Origin: Forficula auricularia
Lineage: Eukaryota > Arthropoda > Insecta > Dermaptera > Forficulidae
Direction of reading: 5' to 3'
DNA: 64,000 nt
Assembly: GCA_024734495.1 (NCBI GenBank)
Contig: JALMQS010000816.1
Location: 9,147,092-9,211,091 of the forward strand
Part shown: piece after piece, positions 46,919 to 56,230 of the stretch
Layout: every line of letters begins with the position of its first letter
Numbering within the stretch: the stretch's first letter is position 1
Notes under the pieces: model-generated
What the model was told of the DNA's origin: nothing
What the model saw: only the letters and a program-made list of their open reading frames with translations
Databases searched by the model: none
Translations under genes and position numbers: made by a program

Positions 46919-48234
46919 TAATTATATTTAAAGAATTGTTTAATCCCACTATCAAAAAATATATATGTATATTATAAATTTATTTTTATATTTTATTATA
47001 AAAAAAATGTAATCATCGATTCTCTTAATTTACATCATTATTTCCTATAATAATATATTAACAAATAAATTTGTGGGGTTTTGGGGCTTTTTTTTGCTGA
47101 TTTCAAGTGAAAGACTTTATAAATGTCTAATACAAAGCAGTTTTTGCAATCTTGTGTGGGTGTCTAACAGAAAACAGAAAACAATTTTGAGTTGACGGCT
47201 ACTTATTGCAAACATTGACGACATTCATTTTAATGAAATCAAAATTTATCGCCGACTATTACCTTCAATTTTTCACAATTTTGCAAATTCTACAATATTA
47301 ATTTAGAAATCATTTATTTAGATATAATTATTGAATAGGGCCGTCCGTATTCATGTGCTAACTATGCGACTACACAGAAGAACCCCGCGTCATTGAGAGC
47401 GCAAAATTTTTTAAAAAATTCATCCTTTTTAAATTATATAAATTAATATTGTAATTATTACATGAAATAAACTGCAACGGATCGTTGCTAAACTTTATCC
47501 AAATTCATTTGAAATATTAATATGTTCTTGAGTAAAGTACTTTAAAATATAATTTTACTAAAAACTTTATTTAACCTTTTTTGTGGTCCCCAAGGTACTT
47601 AATTAGGATATTAAATTTCATCAAAATTGGTTAAGTCATTTTCAAGATATTTAGAAAAAACTAAAAAAGTACTGAAATAAAGTACTAATGTTTGTGGTCC
47701 GATATGTACCAAAAACTAATCAGCGCTTCATTTTGTTAAACTAATGGTAGGTTTTCAATTTCATTTCAATTGGTGCAACGGTGTGGAAAAAATCGTGGGC
47801 CAAAAAAACGATAACATCCATACATCCATCCATACGCACGCACTAAATGAAAAAATCGCACTTTTTGGCCTCTCGACGAGACCCCATGTAATTTTTGGCA
47901 AAACCGTCACGTGCTAAAATTCAACCTAATTGAATACTACAATTTGTGACTTTAATTGAGTCCATGGGTTCCGTAGTCTTTACCTGAGGACCCTTTGAAG
48001 CCACGCTTGCCCCGAGAGCGATTCCAATACTTTCTCCCATGCTTCGCATTGGATAAAGTAAAAATATTATATAGAAAAATAAATGTAAATAATTTTTCAT
48101 TTCCATAAATGTTACTAAGCCCCCGCAATTCGCACACCCAAAATGTTTCTACATTTTGCGTGTTGAATCAGTGCGTCAATAAGACGCTATCACTTATTTA
48201 CTGTTGCATCTACATAAAGCTTTCTCAATATTTA

Positions 48235-48545
48235 AAATAACAGTTGAAAGTAATGGAAGCCCAAGGAAATTGAAGAAAGAAAAAATTTATCATTTCCAAA
48301 TAAGGTGTATTTTATTGAACTGTCATTCTTCTCTTTCTTTCTCCTTTCCTTTTAAACCAACGTTTCGGAGGATTCTTCCCTCCTTCTTCAGGGTTTCGAA
48401 GGGTCTATGAAGGAAACAAACAAGATGCTTCCTTCTTCTCTCCAGTAGTGTTTCAGCTGAAAATTCTACCAGTCCGTCTCTCTCCAAAGAGAAAATTTCT
48501 TCAAATTTAAAATAACTTATATTAATAGAAGCAATCATTCATCCT
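48235..48545. mobile_element. E-family element, truncated
   Basis: Shares GTTGAAAGTAATGGAAG, AATAAGGTGTATTTTATTG, AACGTTTCGGAGGATTCTTC and ATTCTACCAGTCCG with E1 (12890-13650). The second arm is absent. Confidence 0.6.
48363..48391 (-). ncRNA. Hammerhead-like core, E family
   Basis: Minus strand: CTGAAGA, extra A, GGAGG/CCTCC helix II with a GAAGAAT loop, GAAA, CGTT. Compared with 13489-13517, the cleavage triplet position reads GTT and not GTC. Confidence 0.45.
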
Positions 48546-48569
48546 CAACATCATAGGCTATGAACTATA

Positions 48570-48630
48570 ATATAGTGGTCGGCAACCTATGGCACGTATG
48601 CCACTTGGTGTCACTCGGAAGGTTTAGATA
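48570..48630 (+). mobile_element. hAT end fragment
   Basis: AGTGGTCGGCAACCTATGGC and TGCCACTTGGTG are typical of a hAT terminus. No right end found. Confidence 0.45.
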
Positions 48631-48636
48631 GAACAA

Positions 48637-48744
48637 CCCTAGTAGCACAATGTTTCAAACTATATAGTAACTATATATAGTGCCTATATAGATTTCGAGA
48701 ATCTATATAGCCCCTATATAGTTTGAAACATTGTGCTACTAGGG
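48637..48744. mobile_element. 108-bp palindromic MITE
   Basis: CCCTAGTAGCACAATGTTTC, then AAACTATATAG and the exact inverse, with an inner TATATAG-rich loop. No target duplication could be assigned with confidence. Confidence 0.7.
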
Positions 48745-48827
48745 AACCGATAGAATGACGATTAGGAGAAATTTTCCGATATTTTCTCTTGTTTTTATAT
48801 ATAAAAATTTATTACTTTACCATATTG

Positions 48828-48905
48828 CAGGGGTCCTCAAACTACAGTCCGCGGGCCAAATCCGGCCCTATGTTTTTCCATCCGCCCCGCGGCCACTACA
48901 AAATT
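48828..48905 (+). mobile_element. hAT end fragment
   Basis: CAGGGGTCCTCAAACTACAG followed by CCGCGGGCCAAATCCGGCCC is a recognisable hAT terminus. No matching right end. Confidence 0.5.
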
Positions 48906-48992
48906 AATTCACAAATATTCACTATATTAAATATTAATGCCATATAATAGAAAGTTTTAAAAATGTAAAACCTTAATAGAAAAAAACTAAAA

Positions 48993-49200
48993 AATCGACC
49001 CTTCGCACTTGTGTTTCTGGATTTTAGTAAGGCATTTGATACTTTGGAGCTACCATCTATTCTGATAGCACTTCTTGAATCATCACTATTGTAATATAAT
49101 TAAGAACCCCTACGAAAACTCCACACTAATTGTACATCTGCATTCTACAACTAATAAAATAAACCTCAAAAGAGGAATTAGGCAGGCTTACACTATTTTT
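48993..49200 (+). pseudogene. LINE reverse-transcriptase fragment, RTE type
   Basis: Across frameshifts it reads LVFLDFSKAFDTLELPSIL, then NIIKNPYENSTLIVHLHSTT and INLKRGIRQ. These are the DFxKAFD and (I/L)KRGxRQG blocks of the RT domain. Truncated by a T run at 49197. Confidence 0.65.
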
Positions 49201-49231
49201 TTTTTTTTTTTTTTTAATGAAAATTATGAGA

Positions 49232-49631
49232 GAAGGAGTTACACCAAAAAAAGGGCATCCTCTAAAGGTCTGGGTTGGCCCCTCCATCGTGAAAAGAAGA
49301 AGAAGAGGCGATTTTATGGCCTTGGTATAGGTCAAAGGTATCTGTGGATACGGGTCTTAAACAGCTGAAGGTTCAGTCAGGGTTCCAGTCTCTGGAGGTC
49401 ATAGGAATAAAAGAGTTGGCGAAAGCGCTTGTTCGATTTTTATCCAATTTGACAGCGAAGGGGTGCTGAGCGTTCGAAACCCGTGTTTCTCGTAAAGAGG
49501 GCTTTAGGGGGTATAATTGATTTCAGCTCGACTGAACAGACACCATGATACTATCTGTAGTACAGGGAAAGGGCAGAAACGTTTCGCCAGGGAGTCGAGT
49601 GAGTTAGTTAGGGCCGGGTCTCCTATTAGTT
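49232..49631 (-). pseudogene. LINE ORF2 C-terminus and 3' UTR, minus copy
   Basis: Homologous in reverse to 34000-34433: LIGDPALTNSLDSL, SFIPMTSRDWNPD-like text and the shared 3' UTR. The 5' truncation point abuts the tail of the next LINE. Confidence 0.72.
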
Positions 49632-49633
49632 TA

Positions 49634-50080
49634 AATAAATAAATCTTTATTCCTCGACCTGCTTAGAGGCACAAGTCCTCGGTGGCTAGGTCCTCCAAAC
49701 ATCAATACAATCTAGCTACAATACATTAATAAATATCAATACAAATTAATTACAACAATTTAACAAATAATAAACAAGTAAAAAAAAAAGAAAAAGAAAA
49801 ATAAATAGAAATGTATGCTCATTAACAAATAACATGACCATAGATTTCCATCAAAAAACAAAAAGTAATTTAAAAATTCCGCGCATAAACCCAATACCAG
49901 GAGCAAGCGACGCATTAGCCATCCCGGTATTTGCCATAAGTTGTTAAGGAAACCTGGTCAAAACCTTAACAAGGATGGTATGACCTCTCTCTACCTCACC
50001 TAATCTCTGCTTGTGAGAACTAAATAAAATTTTGCTTAATTGCTCGCTTCTGAATTGCATCCACTATGACTGCATTTTGT
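49634..50080 (-). mobile_element. LINE with internal deletion: coding scrap plus 3' UTR
   Basis: From 50080 on the minus strand a short AIQKRAIK coding scrap joins directly to the 3' UTR that is also seen at 24270-24690, ending CGAGGAATAAAGATTTATTT. It then abuts the LINE at 49232-49631. Confidence 0.65.
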
Positions 50081-50201
50081 ACTTTTTATTTTATCTAATA
50101 AAATTCTTTAAGCAAATAAGATGATTTTTCATCAAAATGGATTCTGTAATAAAAATTAGTAAGTAGGGAGCACATTTTTTTTGTCACTATTTAAAAAAGT
50201 T

Positions 50202-50375
50202 TTTTTTTGGCTTTTCGGCCTTTCTAGCCATAAGCCAATTTACGATACTATTTATTTTTTAAAGTGTGTCTCTACCCCGGTGTCAGATTATAGCCGGATG
50301 CCTCGAGTCGGATTCGAACCCGGGTCCACATGGTTAGCAGGCTGACACGCTACCACCTAGCCTAACCCGACTCCC
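50202..50375 (-). mobile_element. SINE family 2 with perfect target duplication
   Basis: The minus strand has a tRNA-like head (GGGAGTCGGGTTAGGCTAGG, B-box-like GGTTCGAATCC), the body CTCGAGGCATCCGGC and a poly-A end. A perfect 13-bp duplication ATTTAAAAAAGTT lies at 50189-50201 and 50376-50388. Confidence 0.85.
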
Positions 50376-51029
50376 ATTTAAAAAAGTTAAATATTTTTTT
50401 TTAATAAAAGTGGTTTCTTTTTAAAAGATCTATTCAAAAAAATCTCACTCATCACATCTTGTATTTGAAATTTTGAAGTTGTGTCCTATGGGACATACTT
50501 CTAGTCTGTTCTGGAAAACGAAACTTAATCAAATGTTAGGTAGTTCAAGTAGGCTTTGGTAATTAAATTTTTTCGCCATCTTACAATCTTGTACCTATGC
50601 CAAAATAAATGAATAGTAATATTGTGTAAAATTTTTAAAAATTACATCAACTTATTGTAAATGAATTACAAAAGAATATAAAATTTATTTATTTAATGTT
50701 AAATAATCAAAAAATTCTATGTGGCCTAATTAACAAGCAATTAATATCACCCGCCCGGTTAATACTTTGGGTGGTCCCTCCCTCAAACGACGTTAGTTAA
50801 AAAATGTATTATACCCCTTGCACTACAGGTCCGTTATCTACGTCACTATCAATTAATTTATTTTATTAATATTTTGATAAAACTTAATTGAAAATTAAAT
50901 AGCCCGCTAAAAATCTCAATTTAAATTAAGCCAATGGGAATGCTGATAACAATATGAGAACCAATAGTGTTGCTCGGCTCTTTCCAATTCACTGATTGGT
51001 CAGAAATGAAAGAATATATTCTAGAGACG

Positions 51030-51127
51030 ACGCAAACGGCAAATTTGCATCCATTTCCGCTTAAGCAATCTACATTTTGCTTTCAAACATATTCCAAATA
51101 TTATTTTATTATATTTAACATAATTTA
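51030..51127 (+). promoter_or_regulatory. Probable non-coding first exon and promoter region of the SR gene
   Basis: A comparatively GC-rich patch (GACGACGCAAACGGC) precedes a perfect donor GTAAGT at 51128. A matching acceptor (TTTACAG) ends at 51296, 13 bases before the ATG. A spliced 5' UTR is inferred; the start site itself is not resolved. Confidence 0.5.
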
Positions 51128-51309
51128 GTAAGTAGTCTGTATTTATTTTTATTTGGTGTATGTTCAATAATAGAATTTTACTGTAATTTATATTTAATTA
51201 TATATAGAAAATAATTTAACATCCATTTTTGGTATATTGATTTGCCTCGCCCAAATGCTTTGTTTCTAAACATTTATGTTTCTTATATATTTACAGTTTT
51301 TAATATAAC

Positions 51310-54300
51310 ATGTCTCGATATCGAGAATGGGACTTATCCTGCAAAGTATATGTCGGAAATTTAGGCAGCAGTGCTTCTAAACACGAAATTGAATCCGCAT
51401 TTAGTAAATATGGCCCCTTAAGAAATGTTTGGGTTGCTCGCAATCCGCCAGGATTTGCATTTGTCGAATTTGAGGATCCTCGAGATGCTGAAGATGCTGT
51501 TCGTGGTCTTGATGGGACGTAAGTATCATTAATTTTTGTATTATCATAATAATTCTTTGAATTGTAATTTTATTTAATCGTTTTTATATTAGAAATATAA
51601 TTAATATATTTTTTATTATAACCAAATTTTATTTAGGTACCTACTTATTCAAATGTCAAACTTTAATGGCATAAATGTATACAGATCTTTGCATAAAACA
51701 TTTATTAAATATCCAAATGTTTCGGGAGAAATTATCCCTTATCAATTAAAAAATAGAAATTAAATCACTTTATAAAAGAATAATAAAGCAACTAAATTAA
51801 GAATTTTTACATGCTTTTTATATTAGCTTCACCTGTATCTATCTATCTATCTATCAATGTTACTTTCGTTCTGTTAAATTCCTCAAACATTTCTTGTTAA
51901 AAATAATTGTTTACCTACTCAATTTAAAAAAAATAAATACATTTCATTCTGTTAAGGTAGTTGTTTTGCCACAATATTAGCAAATAGTTAATGCTAGTGT
52001 ATATAGAACATAATCCTATACTACTATATAAGTGGGAGATAAATTTAACCTCATTTATCGCACGGAAAATTTACCACTGCTCGAAGCCCTTAATAAACCT
52101 AGTAAATTGGATGTATCGAACTTTCTGAGATTTGGCTTGTGATCCCGGCTTCTTTCCTTCTACTCTTTTCATGAGGGGCCATCCCATATAGAGCTTTAGG
52201 GGATGCACCTTCTGGTGTATCTCCTTCTGACATCAATATAAAAAAAAAAAAATAATTACCCCACCCCCTGGGGGTTGGCAGGTACTAAAGGGTATTTCTT
52301 TCTGTTTCTCTACCTATATCCAGGGGGCTACTAAAGGGTATTTCTTTCTGTTTCTCTACCTATATCCAGGGGGCTACTAAAGGGCATTTGTTCCTGTATA
52401 TATACCTATGTTTGTCCGTCTTCCAGGGGGTGGGGATCCAGGGGTACTAAAAGGCATTTCTCTCTGTATCTTTACCTTTATCACATACTACTAAAAGGCA
52501 TTTGTGCCTGTCTCTGTATGTACCTATGTTTCTATGCCCCCCCCCCCCCAGGAGTAGAGAGGTGGAGGGCAAAGGTGGGATTTGGTGTCCAGGGGGTAGG
52601 TTTACTAGGGTGGAGGGTGATCAGAAGTGGGGCAGACTTTCCAGGGTTTGGGAGAGAGTCGGCGGGATGCGAAGTGGTTGGAGATGGAGTGTTCAAGTTA
52701 CGGTGGCCCATGGGCTTCCCCTTAGCTAGGAAGAGGCCCATCGAAGGTGGGCATTGCAACTAGTAATATAAGGATTCATAAGCCTAAAACTTTTTGCTCT
52801 TTATGTACCACTACTAGCCAATTCCGTGCTCGTTTGGCAAATCTGGCAACACTATCCGAGCTTGTATATATTTTATCATAGAAATTTCAGATAAAGTACA
52901 TTTTAAAGGGAGATTTATAAAACAAAAAGTTCTTAACTATCGATTGAAAGCTGTTGTGACAAGCGAAAAAACGTCAAAAAAATTACTAAAATTAACCCAC
53001 TTTTTAGGTTAAATACATGGTTATTACATGCGTTGTTGCCAGCATGTTATTAGTGTAAATTTTTCTTTATACTTTTTTCATTATTTATTCAGTATTATCT
53101 CAGAAATTGTGTTGTAACTATGAATTAAAAAATTATTAGTTATTGTTTAATGTTGGTTTAGTTTTTTATAACAATGGTAAGAAGAGTTTTCTTAACTATA
53201 ATTGAATATGTATATAAACTTTCCGATCCCGTATAGTCTAATGTATAAGAGTCTGAAAAACTCTATCTTTAGAATTTAAATCTCCGGAACTATATTGTTC
53301 ATAAATTTCGTTTCGCCACCAATCGATGCAGAAGTATTTAAATAATAATCTAAATTTGAAAAAAGTCCTAAGAAAATCCATAATGGTGAAACAACTACCT
53401 TAAATTCCGCAAACTTTTCTCTATAAAAATAATTAAGACTAAAAAGTAAAATAATAAATTATATTTTAAAAAAAACTAAAAAACATGGTTCTAAAAAGTA
53501 CAAAATAATGTAATACTTAATCAAAAAGCGTGGGGGACTTTGTCGAAATTAATTAAAAGTTTCTGCGCCCCACACTTTTTGATTAAGTATTACATTGTTT
53601 TGTACTTTTTAGAAGCCTGTTTTTTAGTTTTTTTAATTTCACAAATCAATTTATTTTTCAATTTTTCATTGTTAAAGGCATAATTTCTCACTAAACGTTT
53701 ATATATTTTTTTTAAATGATTATTTTTTATAAAGAACAGTATTTATTTAATTCAAAAACAATCAAGAGTTTTTTGTCAAAAAAAAAAAAATTATTGGCAT
53801 ATCCAAATAAATTCTATATATTTTAGGAGAATGTGTGGTACTAGAGTAAGAGTGGAAATGTCTTCGGGACGCAGTCGACGTGGAGGTGTAGGCGGTCGAA
53901 GGAGTACTATCCCAGCACGTTATTCAAGGTACGTGGCATATTTATTTAAAAATATTATCAAAAAATTATTTACTTTTTTTTAAATATTTATATATAATAT
54001 ATATATATGTATCTATGTATACATATGTATATATATTTTTTTAATAGAATGTTTATATATATATACCGGGTGAGTTTTTTATCTTGAGACAGTCTTATAA
54101 CTCAAAAATAGTGCATTTTATGAAAAAAAGTTTCAAATAAAAGTTTATTTGTATCAGGGGGAAACTAAACTAGACTATTGTTTGTCGAACTAGAACAAGC
54201 TTTCAAGGTCAAGTTCTGTTTTTTTAAATGGAAACTTATATTTTTCTGTACATTTCCTAAATCTGCAAAAAAAAAACTGAACAACTTTCATGACAACTCT

Positions 54301-56230
54301 TTTTTTTATACATCAAATAAAGAAAATGTTAAATCAATTAGATCTCAAAAAAATCAAATATTTATTTATTAAATCGAAAAGTCAACATCAATGAAAATTA
54401 GTGTTTATAATGATTTTAAAACTTCTTTATACACATATTTAAGAGATTATTTTCTATCTAATAGATCTACTTAAAATTCATGAGCTTAAAAAAAGTTTAT
54501 TTCTCCTGTCAATTCAGTAGATATTATATTGTATTACCATAATTTTTTTTGTTGAAGAAAGATATTTCATCCAGAACACTTGCGATACAATCTGGAATGT
54601 CACAAAACATTGTCTGTAAATTATTAATTATTATTACATTATTTATTTAATAATTAAATATTTGATCATTATTATTTGATAATTAAGTTGAATAATTATT
54701 ATTTGGAGTTTATTTGAGATCTAATTGATTTAATATTTTTTTTATTTGAACTCCTATAAAAAGTGGTTCTTATGAAAGTTGTTCAGTTTTTTTTTGCAGA
54801 TCTGGGAAATGTACAGAAAAATATAAGTTTCCATTTAAAAAACAGAACTTGAACTCGAAATACCCTTGAAAGCTTGTTCTAGATCGACAAACAATAGTGT
54901 AGTTTAGTTTCCCCCTTAATATAAATAAACTTTTATTTGAAACTTTTTTTTCATGTAATGCACTTTTTTTGAATTAAAGGACTGTCCCACGATAAAAACT
55001 CACCCGCTATATATATATACATATATATATATCAAATGGAATAATAAAATAAAATCCACTTATACAGATGCAGTTACAAGTTTAACAAATTAAAATTTAA
55101 AATCCCATTTATAGTTAACATTGATCATTTTGGGTGAGTTAACTATCTTAAATGCTTATGGGCAGCCAAGTCCGGGCATGAGGTGGTGGCGGTTGTTTGA
55201 TGATGTCCCCAATTTGCAGGGCTCACTCCTCGCTTGGTCTCGACCTGCCACCTCTGGCTCCAGACTTCATCTCTTTGCTACCAACATGACCGGCACCACC
55301 CAACATCTTCCCAATCTGAAAAACTTGGTTCAACTCGTCGCAACTACATCTAGGGTCAAAAATTAGCGCCCAGCGGTCTTTAAAAGAGCCAACCTTCCAT
55401 CATGACCACCACACCACAATCCTGGCTGACGCCCGGTCAATACGGCCCAACCCTACGACATTCCACCATCACGCAACATTCAATTGTTCGCGGCTTCTCA
55501 TCAGACTCTACTGCCATTCTCTTCTGTCTTCATGTCAACGCACTCGCCCAATCAACTGCAGTCTGGTATTCTAATTATAAATTCAATAATATCCGTATTT
55601 GACGCTAAATAATTAAAAGAGAAATTTCGAGTCTTATCTTGGAATTTAGGCAATTATCAAACTACACAAACCTATCCTCTCCTTACATATTAACTTTCAT
55701 GTCTATATTTATATTGACCGGCCGAACAAGTCAAATCATTCCACCTCATATTATATATACTTATATATGATATGGATGTTGATTATATTGAATTTGTGCC
55801 CCTTGATTTTTCGATCATGATCGCTAAATCTTCTAGATGAGTTGACACTCCTTTAGTAATATTTTACTTGCCTTTGATTTTTGTATATTTAATTGAAGTG
55901 TACATGTGAAAACGTTCTGGCTTGATGGGTTCGCACATGGTAAGATGGACAACATGGCTGAATTGAACAGTTTTAACTCTGACCTTTGACTGGTATTGTT
56001 ATAGGTCACGTTCGCCAAGGCGCCGATCTCATAGCCGCTCTCGCTCAAGGAGCCGCTCCCCTAGAAGGTCACGATCTGATTCCCGTGACAGACGGTACGA
56101 CGCTTCCCCTTAGCCACAAGAAGCTAATTATCTCTTCATAAAATTATTCCCATATCCCTTGAAAAAATTTCCCCCTTCATTATTTTCTAATCTTTTCATC
56201 TCATTTTGACATTCTATACTTTACAGGTGA
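51310..56230 (+). CDS. Rbp1: Rbp1/SRSF3-type SR splicing factor
   Basis: A nuclear SR protein that binds exonic enhancers and regulates splice-site choice. Exons: 51310-51518, 53827-53928, 56005-56094 and a last exon from 56227 that gives an immediate stop (TGA 56228-56230), for 134 residues. If the weak donor at 56095 (GTACGA) is not used, the frame reads on as YDASP to TAG at 56111-56113, for 139 residues. One RRM: RNP2 VYVGNL at 13-18 and RNP1 GFAFVEFE at 48-55. The [20 protein letters not shown] and [12 protein letters not shown] text closely follows insect Rbp1. RCCGTRIRVEM of the fly protein appears here as [12 protein letters not shown] short RS tail ([20 protein letters not shown]) follows. 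Intron 2 is filled with foldback DNA and a GC-rich block. Confidence 0.95.
52080..52258 (+). mobile_element. LINE 3' tail in Rbp1 intron 1
   Basis: The 3' UTR motif AGGGGATGCACCTTCTGGTG, ATCTCCTTCTGACATCAATA and an A tail parallel the end of the LINE at 33756-34433. Confidence 0.6.
52281..52530. repeat. 46-bp tandem repeat in Rbp1 intron 1
   Basis: Two nearly identical 46-bp units (GGGTATTTCTTTCTGTTTCT and CTACCTATATCCAGGGGGCT), followed by two or three decayed ones (GGCATTTGTTCCTG, GGCATTTCTCTCTG). All keep CTACTAAA-GG-ATTT. Confidence 0.75.
52536..52765. other. GC-rich block of unknown origin
   Basis: A C run at 52537-52550 leads into ~220 bp of G-rich sequence (GGTGGAGGGCAAAGGTGG), ending in a GGGCTTCCCC...GGAAGAGGCCC hairpin. 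Open frames exist on both strands, but none resembles a known protein. It is strongly out of keeping with the AT-rich intron. Confidence 0.45.
53473..53634. repeat. Hairpin-forming inverted repeat in Rbp1 intron 1
   Basis: Arms of about 60 bp (CTAAAAAGTACAAAATAATG, TAATACTTAATCAAAAAG and inverses) flank a short GGGGACTTTGTCGAAA loop. It sits 190 bp upstream of exon 2. Probably a palindromic MITE. Confidence 0.7.
54064..55009. mobile_element. ~945-bp foldback element in Rbp1 intron 2
   Basis: Starts CCGGGTGAGTTTTTTATC and ends with the inverse (GATAAAAACTCACCCGC). Arms of 300 bp or more pair (TTTGTCGAACTAGAACAAGC and its inverse; AATCAATTAGATCTCAAA and its inverse). It is set in a TA-repeat context, so the target duplication is ambiguous. 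Confidence 0.78.
55120..55610. other. GC-richer block of unknown nature in Rbp1 intron 2
   Basis: About 450 bp near 50% GC (CTCGACCTGCCACCTCTGGC, ATGACCGGCACCACCCAAC). Open plus-strand frames of 81 and 66 codons show no domain I recognise. It could be a recent insertion, a tail of an unknown element or a cryptic exon. Confidence 0.4.

Noticed and set aside
48204..48538. ORFs of 68 and 71 codons on opposite strands
   Set aside because: Both lie in the E-family element 48235-48545 and have no protein similarity I recognise.
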